From the NCBI GenBank assembly GCA_045579085.1, contig JAZNLO010000004.1, positions 1 to 46,994 on the forward strand: 46,994 bases of DNA, given 5' to 3'. Position numbers and translations under genes: made by a program. Below are positions 16,738-24,482 of this stretch, piece after piece (position 1 is the first letter of the stretch; each line of letters opens with the position of its first letter). This DNA is from RGIG2206 sp045579085 (GTDB taxonomy: Bacteria > Bacillota > Clostridia > Oscillospirales > Acutalibacteraceae). Under the pieces are notes generated by a model, which saw only the letters and a program-made list of their open reading frames with translations, had not been told where the DNA came from and made no database searches.

Positions 16738-17643
16738 GTGTATTGCAATATGCTAAGCGACGTATTAAAACAAAAATACGGCTGCAAGGTGTACAAGCTG
16801 TCAGTCACAGGCGGCGAAACCTGCCCTAACCGCGACGGGAGCTGCTCAACGGGCGGTTGCATTTTTTGCGCTGAGGGCTCAGGCGGCTTTGCGGCTAATA
16901 ACGGCGATTTGAATGAGCAGCTTGACAAGGCAAAGGCGAGAGTTAAAGATAAATTCAGCGGTGATAAATTCATAGCATATTTCCAGTCCTACACTGCCAC
17001 CTATCTTCCGCCCGAGATTTTGTATGAGAAGCTTATGACGGCGGCAAAGCGTGACGATATAGTGGCTATAAGCGTTGCCACCAGACCCGATTGCCTTGAC
17101 GACGAGGTGATGAGCGTGTTAAGTAAGGCTGTCGCAGTAAAGCCGCTTACAGTTGAGCTTGGGCTTCAAACCGCATCTGACAAAACCGCAGACCTCATAA
17201 ACAGAGGGTATAAGACCGAGTGCTACGTTGATGCCTGTAAAAAGCTGAGAGCGATTGGCTCTGAAATTGTTGCGCACGTAATCATAGGCCTGCCTGGTGA
17301 AACAAGAGAGGATATGCTTTCTACAATAGAACTTGTATCCAAAACGGCTGACGGCATAAAGCTTCAGCTTTTGCACGTGCTCAAAGGCACACGCCTTTGT
17401 CAAATGTATGAAAAAGGGGAGTACGAGCCACTCACGATAGAGAATTATGTAAACTTACTTTGTGACTGCATAACCCACCTTGACAGAAGAATAGTTATAA
17501 ACAGGCTGACGGGTGACGGGGATAAACGTTTGCTTGTAGCACCTATGTGGAGCGCGGATAAAAAGCGGGTGTATAACTATATCCAAGCGAGGTTTAACGA
17601 AATAGATATCGAACAAGGCTCTGAGTACCCTGAGAGTAATTAG
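16738..17643 (+). CDS. TIGR01212 family radical SAM protein
   Basis: A radical SAM enzyme of the TIGR01212/YhcC type. The reaction is not firmly established, although tRNA or rRNA modification has been suggested. From the GTG at 16738 it is 301 residues. It has the family opening KLSVTGGETCPNRDGSC, then STGGCIFCAEGSGGF with the Fe-S cysteines, then YFQSYTATYLPP, SVATRPDCLDDE, and LQTASDKTADLINRGY. The GTG start is chosen because AAAGGAGG lies eight bases upstream and the alternative ATG at 16711 overlaps the -10 box. Confidence 0.9.
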   Translation: MYCNMLSDVLKQKYGCKVYKLSVTGGETCPNRDGSCSTGGCIFCAEGSGGFAANNGDLNEQLDKAKARVKDKFSGDKFIAYFQSYTATYLPPEILYEKLMTAAKRDDIVAISVATRPDCLDDEVMSVLSKAVAVKPLTVELGLQTASDKTADLINRGYKTECYVDACKKLRAIGSEIVAHVIIGLPGETREDMLSTIELVSKTADGIKLQLLHVLKGTRLCQMYEKGEYEPLTIENYVNLLCDCITHLDRRIVINRLTGDGDKRLLVAPMWSADKKRVYNYIQARFNEIDIEQGSEYPESN

Positions 17644-17657
17644 GTTTACATAAAAAC

Positions 17658-17681
17658 AGACACCTTAAGAGGTGTCTTATT
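17658..17681. terminator. Terminator between TIGR01212 gene and rnhA
   Basis: AGACACCT (17658-17665) and AGGTGTCT (17670-17677) enclose a TAAG loop, followed by TATTTTATT. A rich lead on the other strand allows use in both directions between convergent genes. Confidence 0.8.
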
Positions 17682-18110
17682 TTATTTATACTGCGATACT
17701 GCTAAGGCGTCACAACGCTCGTTCTCGCTGTGCCCTGCGTGCCCTTTTATCCAGTTGAAACTGACGGAGTGCTTTTGAGTTAAATCAAGCAGCCGCTCCC
17801 AGAGGTCAGGATTGAGCGCAGGCTTTTTGTCAGGCTTTTTCCAGCCGTTATTCCGCCACGACTGAGCCCAACCCTTAGTGATGCCGTCAACAACGTAGCG
17901 TGAGTCGGTGGTGACGGTTACCTCGCACGGCTCCTTGAGAGCCTCAAGGCCTGCGATAACGGCGGTCAACTCCATGCGATTGTTTGTTGTTTCCTTTTCG
18001 CCACCGCACAGTTCCTTCTCCGTGCCCTTATAACGCAGAATCGTGCCCCAACCGCCAGGACCTGGGTTGCCTGAACAGGCGCCGTCTGTGAACATCTCAA
18101 TTTTCTTCAT
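17682..18110 (-). CDS. rnhA: Ribonuclease HI
   Basis: RNase HI cuts the RNA strand of RNA-DNA hybrids. The 142-residue protein has MFTDGACSGNPGPGGWG with the first catalytic Asp, ETTNNRMELTAVIAG with the catalytic Glu, VTTDSRYVVDGITKGW with the next Asp, and a C-terminal WIKGHAGHSENERCDALA with the mobile His and last Asp. All four acidic residues are present. The 5' end overlaps the DUF2461 gene by 14 bases. Confidence 0.96.
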   Translation of the reverse strand: MKKIEMFTDGACSGNPGPGGWGTILRYKGTEKELCGGEKETTNNRMELTAVIAGLEALKEPCEVTVTTDSRYVVDGITKGWAQSWRNNGWKKPDKKPALNPDLWERLLDLTQKHSVSFNWIKGHAGHSENERCDALAVSQYK

Positions 18111-18810
18111 AAGAATATAACTCCTCGCTGTTATATCGTGTAGTGATACTGAGCATATATCTGTATAAATCGCTGAGTGAGGTGTAAGCTTTTTTGAGCT
18201 CGTTTATTAGCTTTTTCGGCTCATTGAGCCTTTTTACACCGCTGACCTCTTTTATCATAAAGGCACATTTCTGGTCGTACCACTTGGCTAACGTTTCATC
18301 TGTAACCGAGTCTGCCGCTGCCTTAGAGCGCTTATAAGCGTTTGATTCTATTTTAAGCCCAGCCGCCTCTGCTTTTTCGGTGGCTTTAATAAGCGGCTCA
18401 GGATTTGCCTTGATTTGCTTGCGCCAGTATTCCATAAAAGCGGGAGTGGAGCTGATTATACCACAGCCGTAGTTGTAGCCTGAGGGTGAAAACTCAAACC
18501 ACATTGACGGCGTGGGCAAGGTGTTTTTCTGGTGACGGAACATAAGCCATAGATTTTCTCGATAGAGAGTCTTATCGTGCGTGAAACGCGTATCTCTGCG
18601 AACTCTCGAAAGGCAACGTCTGGTATCCAGAATAATATCGGGGTTTATTCTCTCAAACAAATCAGAAAGGTCGTAGGCGATTTGCCGCATAGGCATAACC
18701 GCGCCTTCGTTAATTTGCTTTTTGTGTTCCTCATAAAAGGCTTTTGAATCGTTAAATCTGTTTTCTGCCAACAGCATTATTGCGTCTGGCTTGATGCCTG
18801 TAAAATTCAT
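18097..18810 (-). CDS. DUF2461 family protein
   Basis: A 237-residue member of DUF2461 (TIGR02453), a widespread family without a known role. Recognisable segments are NRFNDSKAFYEEHKKQIN near the N-terminus, SRVRRDTRFTHDKTLYREN in the middle and the GYNYGCGIISSTPAFMEYWR region. It is cotranslated with its neighbours: its start overlaps the dus stop by four bases and its end overlaps rnhA. Confidence 0.88.
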   Translation of the reverse strand: MNFTGIKPDAIMLLAENRFNDSKAFYEEHKKQINEGAVMPMRQIAYDLSDLFERINPDIILDTRRCLSRVRRDTRFTHDKTLYRENLWLMFRHQKNTLPTPSMWFEFSPSGYNYGCGIISSTPAFMEYWRKQIKANPEPLIKATEKAEAAGLKIESNAYKRSKAAADSVTDETLAKWYDQKCAFMIKEVSGVKRLNEPKKLINELKKAYTSLSDLYRYMLSITTRYNSEELYSYEEN

Positions 18811-19778
18811 AATCCCTCATTCTCTTTGCAAACCTCATAGCAAAGCTTTTCAAGGTCTGCAAAGGTTGAAATTTCGCCGCTTAAACGTCTGAATTGCGCC
18901 GCACCTTTCAGCCCTGTCATATACCAGGCGGCGTGCTTGCGCATTTCTCGCATGGCGATGAACTCGCCCTTAGCCTCGATTGTTGCCAATGCTTGACGCA
19001 TCAAAATGAGCATTCTTTCCGAAACGGGCGGGTCGGTGACAGTTCTGCCTTCGGATATGTATGCGTTTATCTGGCTGAATATCCAAGGTGCGCCCATCGC
19101 GGCGCGCCCAACCATAACCATATCACAGCCCGTGTCCTCATACATCTGCGCCGCCGATTTTGCATCTACCACGTCGCCGTTGCCGATTACGGGCACGGAA
19201 ACTGCCTTTTTAACATCAGCGATAACCGACCAGTCGGTAGGCGGAGCGTACATCTGGGTTTTTGTTCTGGCGTGAACAGTGATAGCGGCTGCGCCTGCAT
19301 CCTCGCACCTTTTTGCAAGCTCAACAGCGTTTATGCAGTCAAAATCCCAGCCCGAGCGCATTTTAACAGTAACCGGCAAATTCACAGCCTGAACAACAGC
19401 CTTGACTATTTCTGCAGCAAGCACAGGATTTTTCATAAGCAGAGCGCCACCGCCTGAAGCGGCAACTTTTGGCGCAGGGCAACCCATATTTATATCAATG
19501 AAATCGGGCGCTTGCTTTTCAACCTCAATAGCCGCCTTAGCCATAACCTGCGGCTCACAGCCAAACAACTGCACACCTGTGGGTTTTTCACCGTCGTTCA
19601 CTTGTATCAGCTCAAACGACTTTTTGTCGTTAAGCGTTAAAGCCTTAGCGCTGACAAGCTCACTCACCGTATATGCGGCGCCGTAGCCTCTGCAAAGCTC
19701 TCTGAAGGTGCGGTCTGCAACACCTGCCATAGGGGCAAGAGCGGCAAACGCATCAGTTTTAAACTTACCAATAATCAT
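18807..19778 (-). CDS. dus: tRNA-dihydrouridine synthase (DusB-like)
   Basis: A flavin-dependent enzyme that reduces uridines in tRNA to dihydrouridine with NADPH. The 323-residue protein has the TIM-barrel opening APMAGVADRTFRELC, the active-site segment DINMGCPAPKVAASGGGALL including the catalytic Cys, TVKMRSGWD, ITVHARTKTQMY and GNGDVVDAKSAAQM for FMN binding, plus VMVGRAAMGAPWIF. The ATG at 19778 follows TTGGTGA; a longer frame starting 30 bases upstream lacks a ribosome site. Its promoter is divergent from polA. Confidence 0.94.
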   Translation of the reverse strand: MIIGKFKTDAFAALAPMAGVADRTFRELCRGYGAAYTVSELVSAKALTLNDKKSFELIQVNDGEKPTGVQLFGCEPQVMAKAAIEVEKQAPDFIDINMGCPAPKVAASGGGALLMKNPVLAAEIVKAVVQAVNLPVTVKMRSGWDFDCINAVELAKRCEDAGAAAITVHARTKTQMYAPPTDWSVIADVKKAVSVPVIGNGDVVDAKSAAQMYEDTGCDMVMVGRAAMGAPWIFSQINAYISEGRTVTDPPVSERMLILMRQALATIEAKGEFIAMREMRKHAAWYMTGLKGAAQFRRLSGEISTFADLEKLCYEVCKENEGL

Positions 19779-19811
19779 AATTTCACCAAGCAAAACAAAT
19801 ATGTTCAATTA

Positions 19812-19840
19812 AGTATAACATAAAAGAGTAATAATTTCAA
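19812..19840 (-). promoter_or_regulatory. Promoter of dus-DUF2461-rnhA
   Basis: Minus-strand TTGAAA (19835-19840) and TATACT (19812-19817) with a 17-base spacer and TGT before the -10. It is divergent from the polA promoter. Confidence 0.75.
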
Positions 19841-19868
19841 AAAAAATATACGAAAATGCGCAAATATG

Positions 19869-19877
19869 TGCTATACT
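19869..19877 (+). promoter_or_regulatory. Extended -10 promoter of polA
   Basis: TGC followed by TATACT (19872-19877); no good -35 box is seen 17 bases upstream. The sequence TATACTGTAAAAT is shared with the pckG promoter. Confidence 0.5.
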
Positions 19878-19915
19878 GTAAAATGAATAAGTATTTAATA
19901 AGGTGGTAAGAAGCA

Positions 19916-22441
19916 ATGAAGCTATTGTTAATTGATGGTAACAGCATAATAAACAGAGCTTTTTACGGGATAAAACTGCTCACCACAAAGGATGGGCATT
20001 TCACAAACGGAATATACGGATTTTTAAACATCTTTCTGCGCTTAAAGGAAATGACCTCGCCTGATGCGATAGCGGTAGCGTTTGACTTAAGAGCGCCCAC
20101 GTTCAGACATAAAATGTATGACGCATATAAGGCAGGCAGAAAGGGAATGCCGCCTGAACTGGCAGAGCAGATGCCTGTGCTCAAAGAAGTGCTTAAGCTG
20201 ATGGGTATATCAATAGTTGAGCTTGAGGGCTATGAGGCGGACGACATTATCGGCACTCTGGCAAACGCCGCTCGCAAAAACTCAGATACTTGCTATATCG
20301 CAACCGGTGACAGAGATTCGCTTCAGCTTGTCGGAGACGGCGTAGAAGTGCTGTTGACGGCAACCAAGATGGGTCACCCTGAAATAATCAGATATGACAC
20401 TGCCGCTGTGGCAGAAAAATACGGCGGACTTAAGCCTGAGGCTTTGATTGAGGTCAAGGCGTTGATGGGAGATTCTTCTGACAATATTCCCGGAGTAGCG
20501 GGAGTCGGCGAGAAGACAGCCGTTTCGCTGATAGCGCAGTTTGGCAGCGTAGACGGAGTGTATGCGTCGATTGACAGCGAATCAATAAAGCAGGGCGTAA
20601 GGCAAAAGCTTATTAACGATAAGGAAAACGCTTATCTTTCACGTGAGCTTGGTAAAATATGCCTTGAGGTGCCGATTTCAGTGAAGCTTGAGGACTATAT
20701 ACCCGAAAAAGCCAATGAGCCACAGCTCGCTTCAAGGCTTGCAAAGCTCGAAATGTTTAAAATGATTGACAGACTGGGACTTGACGCATATTCAGTGCAG
20801 TCGCCCACGCAGTTAACGTTTGACAGCCCCGACGATGCGAAAGCGTTTAAGTCGGTGCTGCTTGCCGAGCTAAAAGGCAACGCTTTTGACTGCGTTTTCG
20901 ACGGCGGCAAGATATACGCAATAGCCGACGGTCTGGTGGCAGAACTTAGTGAGGATGAAATTGTAAACTGGTGTGAAGGCAAAACATTGAGGGTGAACGA
21001 CGCAAAGCGACTGTTTTCAATTTGCCCCAATGCAAAGGTCATTTTTGATTCAAGCCTTGCCGCTTATCTTTTAAACCCGTCTGCAAGCGACTATGACTAT
21101 AAACGTCTGCTGGGCGAATACTCGGTGCCGTTTGTAAAAACCGACTCGCCTGAAATAGAGGCGGCGGCAGCGTTTGGAGCCCTGTGTGATATCTTGCAGG
21201 AAAAGATAGATGAGCATGGTCAGCACTCGCTTTTGAGCGATATTGAGATACCGCTTGCGGCGGTGCTTGCTGATATGGAAAAAACAGGCTTCCTTGTGGA
21301 TATAGACGGAATCACTGAGTTCGGTGAGCAGCTACAGCTTCGTATTGAGGATATAAGGGCGGCTATTTTCGACCTTGTTGGATATGAGTTTAACCTTAAC
21401 TCGCCAAAGCAGTTGGGCGAGGCGCTGTTTGTAAAATTAGGTTTGCCTGCAGGGAAAAAGACTAAGAGCGGCTATTCCACCAATGTAGAGGTGCTTGAAT
21501 CATTAAAGGACAAGCACCCCGCAGTTGAGCTTTTGCTCGAATACCGCCAGTTAGCCAAATTGAAGTCCACTTACTGCGACTCAATGGTGAAAACTGTTGC
21601 AGAGGACGGCAGAATTCACTCAACCTTGAATCAAACCGAAACCCGTACAGGAAGAATAAGCTCAACCGAGCCGAATTTGCAGAATATACCCGTAAGAACT
21701 GAGCTTGGCAGCACAATGCGCAAATACTTTGTTGCGCCTGAGGGTAGGGTGCTGTGCGATGCCGACTATTCTCAGATTGAGCTGCGTGTTTTAGCTGATA
21801 TTTCAGGCGATGCCGCTATGATTGAGGCGTTTAACAGCGGATCCGATATCCACACAGCAACAGCAGCACAGGTGTTCGGTCTGCCGATAGATGCTGTGCC
21901 CGCCGTTATGCGCTCTCGAGCTAAGGCGGTAAATTTCGGCATTGTTTACGGAATCGGCGCATTTTCGCTTGCTAAGGATATAAACGTTTCCTTTGGCGAG
22001 GCAAAAGAATATATAAACAGCTATCTAAAGCGTTACAGCGGCGTTGACCGATATATGCAAAAGGTGGTCGCTGATGCTCAGCAAAACGGATATGTTGAAA
22101 CCTCGTTCGGACGTCGCAGATATCTGCCTGAGCTTCTTTCGTCTAATCACGCTATGCGTTCATTTGGCGAGAGGGTAGCCCGTAATGCGCCCGTTCAGGG
22201 AACAGCGGCCGATATCATAAAAATTGCAATGATAAGAGTGTATAACAGACTCAAAGAAGAAAAGCTTGACGCTAAGCTGATAATGCAGGTGCACGATGAG
22301 CTTATCGTTGAAGCAAGCGAAAAGGATGCACAGCGTGCCGCAGAAATACTGTCTTACGAGATGGAAAATGCCTGTAAGCTTAAGGTGCCGTTGCCGGCAG
22401 AGGTAAACATCGGCAAGGACTGGTATTCTGCGAAAGGATAA
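19916..22441 (+). CDS. polA: DNA polymerase I
   Basis: Pol I fills gaps and removes RNA primers. The 841-residue protein has an N-terminal 5'-3' exonuclease (LLLIDGNSIINRAFYG; LEGYEADDIIGTLA; MGDSSDNIPGVAGVGEKTA). A middle domain (about 290-440) lacks the DxE-type exonuclease motifs, so proofreading is probably absent, as in Bacillus Pol I. The polymerase domain carries motif A DADYSQIELRVLA, motif B RSRAKAVNFGIVYG and motif C MQVHDELIVEA. It leads a run of four genes up to tsaD. Confidence 0.97.
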   Translation: MKLLLIDGNSIINRAFYGIKLLTTKDGHFTNGIYGFLNIFLRLKEMTSPDAIAVAFDLRAPTFRHKMYDAYKAGRKGMPPELAEQMPVLKEVLKLMGISIVELEGYEADDIIGTLANAARKNSDTCYIATGDRDSLQLVGDGVEVLLTATKMGHPEIIRYDTAAVAEKYGGLKPEALIEVKALMGDSSDNIPGVAGVGEKTAVSLIAQFGSVDGVYASIDSESIKQGVRQKLINDKENAYLSRELGKICLEVPISVKLEDYIPEKANEPQLASRLAKLEMFKMIDRLGLDAYSVQSPTQLTFDSPDDAKAFKSVLLAELKGNAFDCVFDGGKIYAIADGLVAELSEDEIVNWCEGKTLRVNDAKRLFSICPNAKVIFDSSLAAYLLNPSASDYDYKRLLGEYSVPFVKTDSPEIEAAAAFGALCDILQEKIDEHGQHSLLSDIEIPLAAVLADMEKTGFLVDIDGITEFGEQLQLRIEDIRAAIFDLVGYEFNLNSPKQLGEALFVKLGLPAGKKTKSGYSTNVEVLESLKDKHPAVELLLEYRQLAKLKSTYCDSMVKTVAEDGRIHSTLNQTETRTGRISSTEPNLQNIPVRTELGSTMRKYFVAPEGRVLCDADYSQIELRVLADISGDAAMIEAFNSGSDIHTATAAQVFGLPIDAVPAVMRSRAKAVNFGIVYGIGAFSLAKDINVSFGEAKEYINSYLKRYSGVDRYMQKVVADAQQNGYVETSFGRRRYLPELLSSNHAMRSFGERVARNAPVQGTAADIIKIAMIRVYNRLKEEKLDAKLIMQVHDELIVEASEKDAQRAAEILSYEMENACKLKVPLPAEVNIGKDWYSAKG

Positions 22442-22467
22442 GCGCAAACTTTTAAGGGGATAGAATA

Positions 22468-22878
22468 ATGAAAACTGTTCTTTTTGTATGCAGCGGAAAC
22501 ACTTGCCGTTCGCCGATGGCAAAGGCGATTTTTAACCGTTATGCCACCGAAAACGGTATATGCGCCGTTGCTGACAGCGCGGGCATAGCAACTGTTAGCG
22601 GCTTGCCTGCAACGCAAAATGCTGTTGATGCCGTTAAAGAGCTTGGATTGGATATATCATCGCACTTGTCGCAACCCGTAAGCAAGGACTTGCTTGACTC
22701 TGCAGAACTCGTTGTGTGCATGAGCAAGTCGCATCAGCAGGCTCTTAAGGATTACGGTTACGATTCGGTTGTGCTGGGCGACGGGATAAACGACCCGTAC
22801 GGCCTTTCGCTCGATGGATACAGATTGTGCAGAGATGAGATAGAAAGAGCGATGAGCTCGGTTGTGAAACTGCTGTGA
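22468..22878 (+). CDS. Low-molecular-weight phosphatase, probably protein-arginine phosphatase
   Basis: A 136-residue member of the low-molecular-weight tyrosine phosphatase fold. The P-loop CSGNTCRS occupies residues 8-15, with nucleophile C8 and R14; a downstream NDPYG supplies the general-acid Asp. T12 corresponds to the Thr that sets arginine specificity in Bacillus YwlE, where tyrosine phosphatases carry Ile. Removal of phosphoarginine marks is therefore the likelier role, though no McsB kinase gene is in this window. The reading frame overlaps rimI by four bases. Confidence 0.8.
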   Translation: MKTVLFVCSGNTCRSPMAKAIFNRYATENGICAVADSAGIATVSGLPATQNAVDAVKELGLDISSHLSQPVSKDLLDSAELVVCMSKSHQQALKDYGYDSVVLGDGINDPYGLSLDGYRLCRDEIERAMSSVVKLL

Positions 22879-23312
22879 TTAGCTATCGCAAGGCGTGCGA
22901 CGCCGATATACCCGATTTAGTGAAGCTGTGCAAAGAGTGCGTGGCAGAAGTCTGGTCTGAGCGAGCATTTAAGTCGGAGCTTGAGAAAGGCTCTGCGGTG
23001 ATTAAGGCGGTTGATGACGGAAAAATTGTTGGCTTTGGCGTACTTGAAAAAAGCCTCGATTTCGGTTATCTCCATCTTTTAGCCGTTGCAGACGGATACA
23101 GACGTCAGGGTATAGCAAAATTGATTTTAGAGCATTTACATAACGAGGCAAAAGGCGATAATATTGATAACATTTTGCTTGAAGTAAGATGCTCTAATGA
23201 GGGCGCAATAAGCTTGTATAAAGCTATGGATTATAAGGTGATAGCCTGCCGTAAGGGGTTTTATTCCTCACCTGCGGAGGACGGATTTACAATGCAAAAG
23301 GAGTTAAAATGA
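22875..23312 (+). CDS. rimI: Ribosomal protein S18 alanine N-acetyltransferase RimI
   Basis: A GNAT acetyltransferase that acetylates the N-terminal Ala of S18 in the best studied cases. The 145-residue protein has the family pattern: IPDLVKLCKE, VGFGVLEKSLDFGYLHLLAV, the acetyl-CoA loop YRRQGIAKLILEHL, and LLEVRCSNEGAISLYKAMDY. The GTG start overlaps the previous stop. It sits immediately before tsaD, the usual neighbour; substrate specificity is inferred from that. Confidence 0.88.
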   Translation: MISYRKACDADIPDLVKLCKECVAEVWSERAFKSELEKGSAVIKAVDDGKIVGFGVLEKSLDFGYLHLLAVADGYRRQGIAKLILEHLHNEAKGDNIDNILLEVRCSNEGAISLYKAMDYKVIACRKGFYSSPAEDGFTMQKELK

Positions 23313-24319
23313 AGATACTTGCCATAGAATCATCGTGTGATGAAACCGCAGCAGCCGTAACTGAGGGCAGAAAGGTGCTCTCAAACGTTGTTGCAACACA
23401 GGTTGAGGAGCATAAAATATACGGAGGAGTAGTGCCGGAGATAGCGTCAAGACGTCACGCAGAGGCGATAAGCTCAGTTGTGACAAAGGCTCTAAGCGAT
23501 GCTTCATGCACGCTCGAAGATATAGATGCGATAGCGGTAACCTATGCACCGGGACTAATTGGTGCACTGCTTGTTGGCGTAAATTTTGCAAAGGGATTAG
23601 CGCTTGCAACAGGCAAGCCGCTCATACCCGTGCATCATCTGCGCTCGCATATTGCGGCAAACTATATCACGTCTGAGTTTGAGCCGCCGTTTCTGTGCCT
23701 GATTGTTTCGGGTGGACACAGCCATATCGTTGAGGTAAAAAGCTACACCGAGTACAATATAGTTGGCTGTACCCGAGACGATGCGGCAGGCGAGTGCTTT
23801 GATAAAGCCGCCAGAGCGATGGGAATGAGCTATCCCGGTGGAATAGAGCTTGATAAAATTGCTCAGACGGGCGATGCAAGTAAATACAAACTGCCATACC
23901 CAAAAATCGCAGACGCTAAATATGACTTCAGCTTTTCAGGACTTAAAACCGCAGTAATAAATACGCTGCACAACGCCGCTCAAAAGGGAGAGCAGGTGAG
24001 CGTGCCCGATTTGTCGGCAGCACTGCGTCAGCGCGTGTGCGATATGCTTATAGATTCAACTCTTGCGGCGGCAAAGGATTTGGGCTATAAAACAATAGCT
24101 GTTGCGGGCGGAGTTTCTGCAAACTCCGAGCTGCGTGCAAGGCTTGCTCAAGAGTGCAATAAGCGTGGATATAATCTGTATTTCCCCGAGCTTAAATATT
24201 GCGGGGATAACGCAGCAATGGTTGGCGTTCAGGCTTATTATGAGGCTCAGTCAGGCAACGTAACGAGTCAGGAGCTCAACGCCTACGCCACTATGCCGAT
24301 TGATAAAACCGCAGAGTAA
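23309..24319 (+). CDS. tsaD: tRNA N6-adenosine threonylcarbamoyltransferase TsaD
   Basis: TsaD moves threonylcarbamoyl onto A37 of ANN-decoding tRNAs, acting with TsaB and TsaE. The 336-residue protein begins ILAIESSCDETAAAV and has the metal motif HHLRSH within PVHHLRSHIAANY. SGGHSHIVEV, FDKAARAMGMSYPGG and VAGGVSANSELR for nucleotide binding follow. tsaB and tsaE, often upstream in Bacillota, are not found here, so they must lie elsewhere. Confidence 0.96.
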   Translation: MKILAIESSCDETAAAVTEGRKVLSNVVATQVEEHKIYGGVVPEIASRRHAEAISSVVTKALSDASCTLEDIDAIAVTYAPGLIGALLVGVNFAKGLALATGKPLIPVHHLRSHIAANYITSEFEPPFLCLIVSGGHSHIVEVKSYTEYNIVGCTRDDAAGECFDKAARAMGMSYPGGIELDKIAQTGDASKYKLPYPKIADAKYDFSFSGLKTAVINTLHNAAQKGEQVSVPDLSAALRQRVCDMLIDSTLAAAKDLGYKTIAVAGGVSANSELRARLAQECNKRGYNLYFPELKYCGDNAAMVGVQAYYEAQSGNVTSQELNAYATMPIDKTAE

Positions 24320-24351
24320 GGAAACGTCATAGAAAATTCATAAAAAAGATA

Positions 24352-24387
24352 TTGAATTTTGACAGAATCTATTATATACTGTAAAAT
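24352..24387 (+). promoter_or_regulatory. Two overlapping promoters of pckG
   Basis: TTGAAT (24352-24357) with TATACT (24375-24380), and TTGACA (24359-24364) with TAAAAT (24382-24387), each with a 17-base spacer and offset by seven bases. The leader to pckG is about 90 bases with no clear structure. Confidence 0.65.
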
Positions 24388-24482
24388 AGGCAAAGATGGG
24401 GATTTGATAATTCCTGTCTTATGCCATATTGATTTTTGTTAAATAATGCTGGATAACACAGCTTTTGAAAGGAAGAGAGTAA

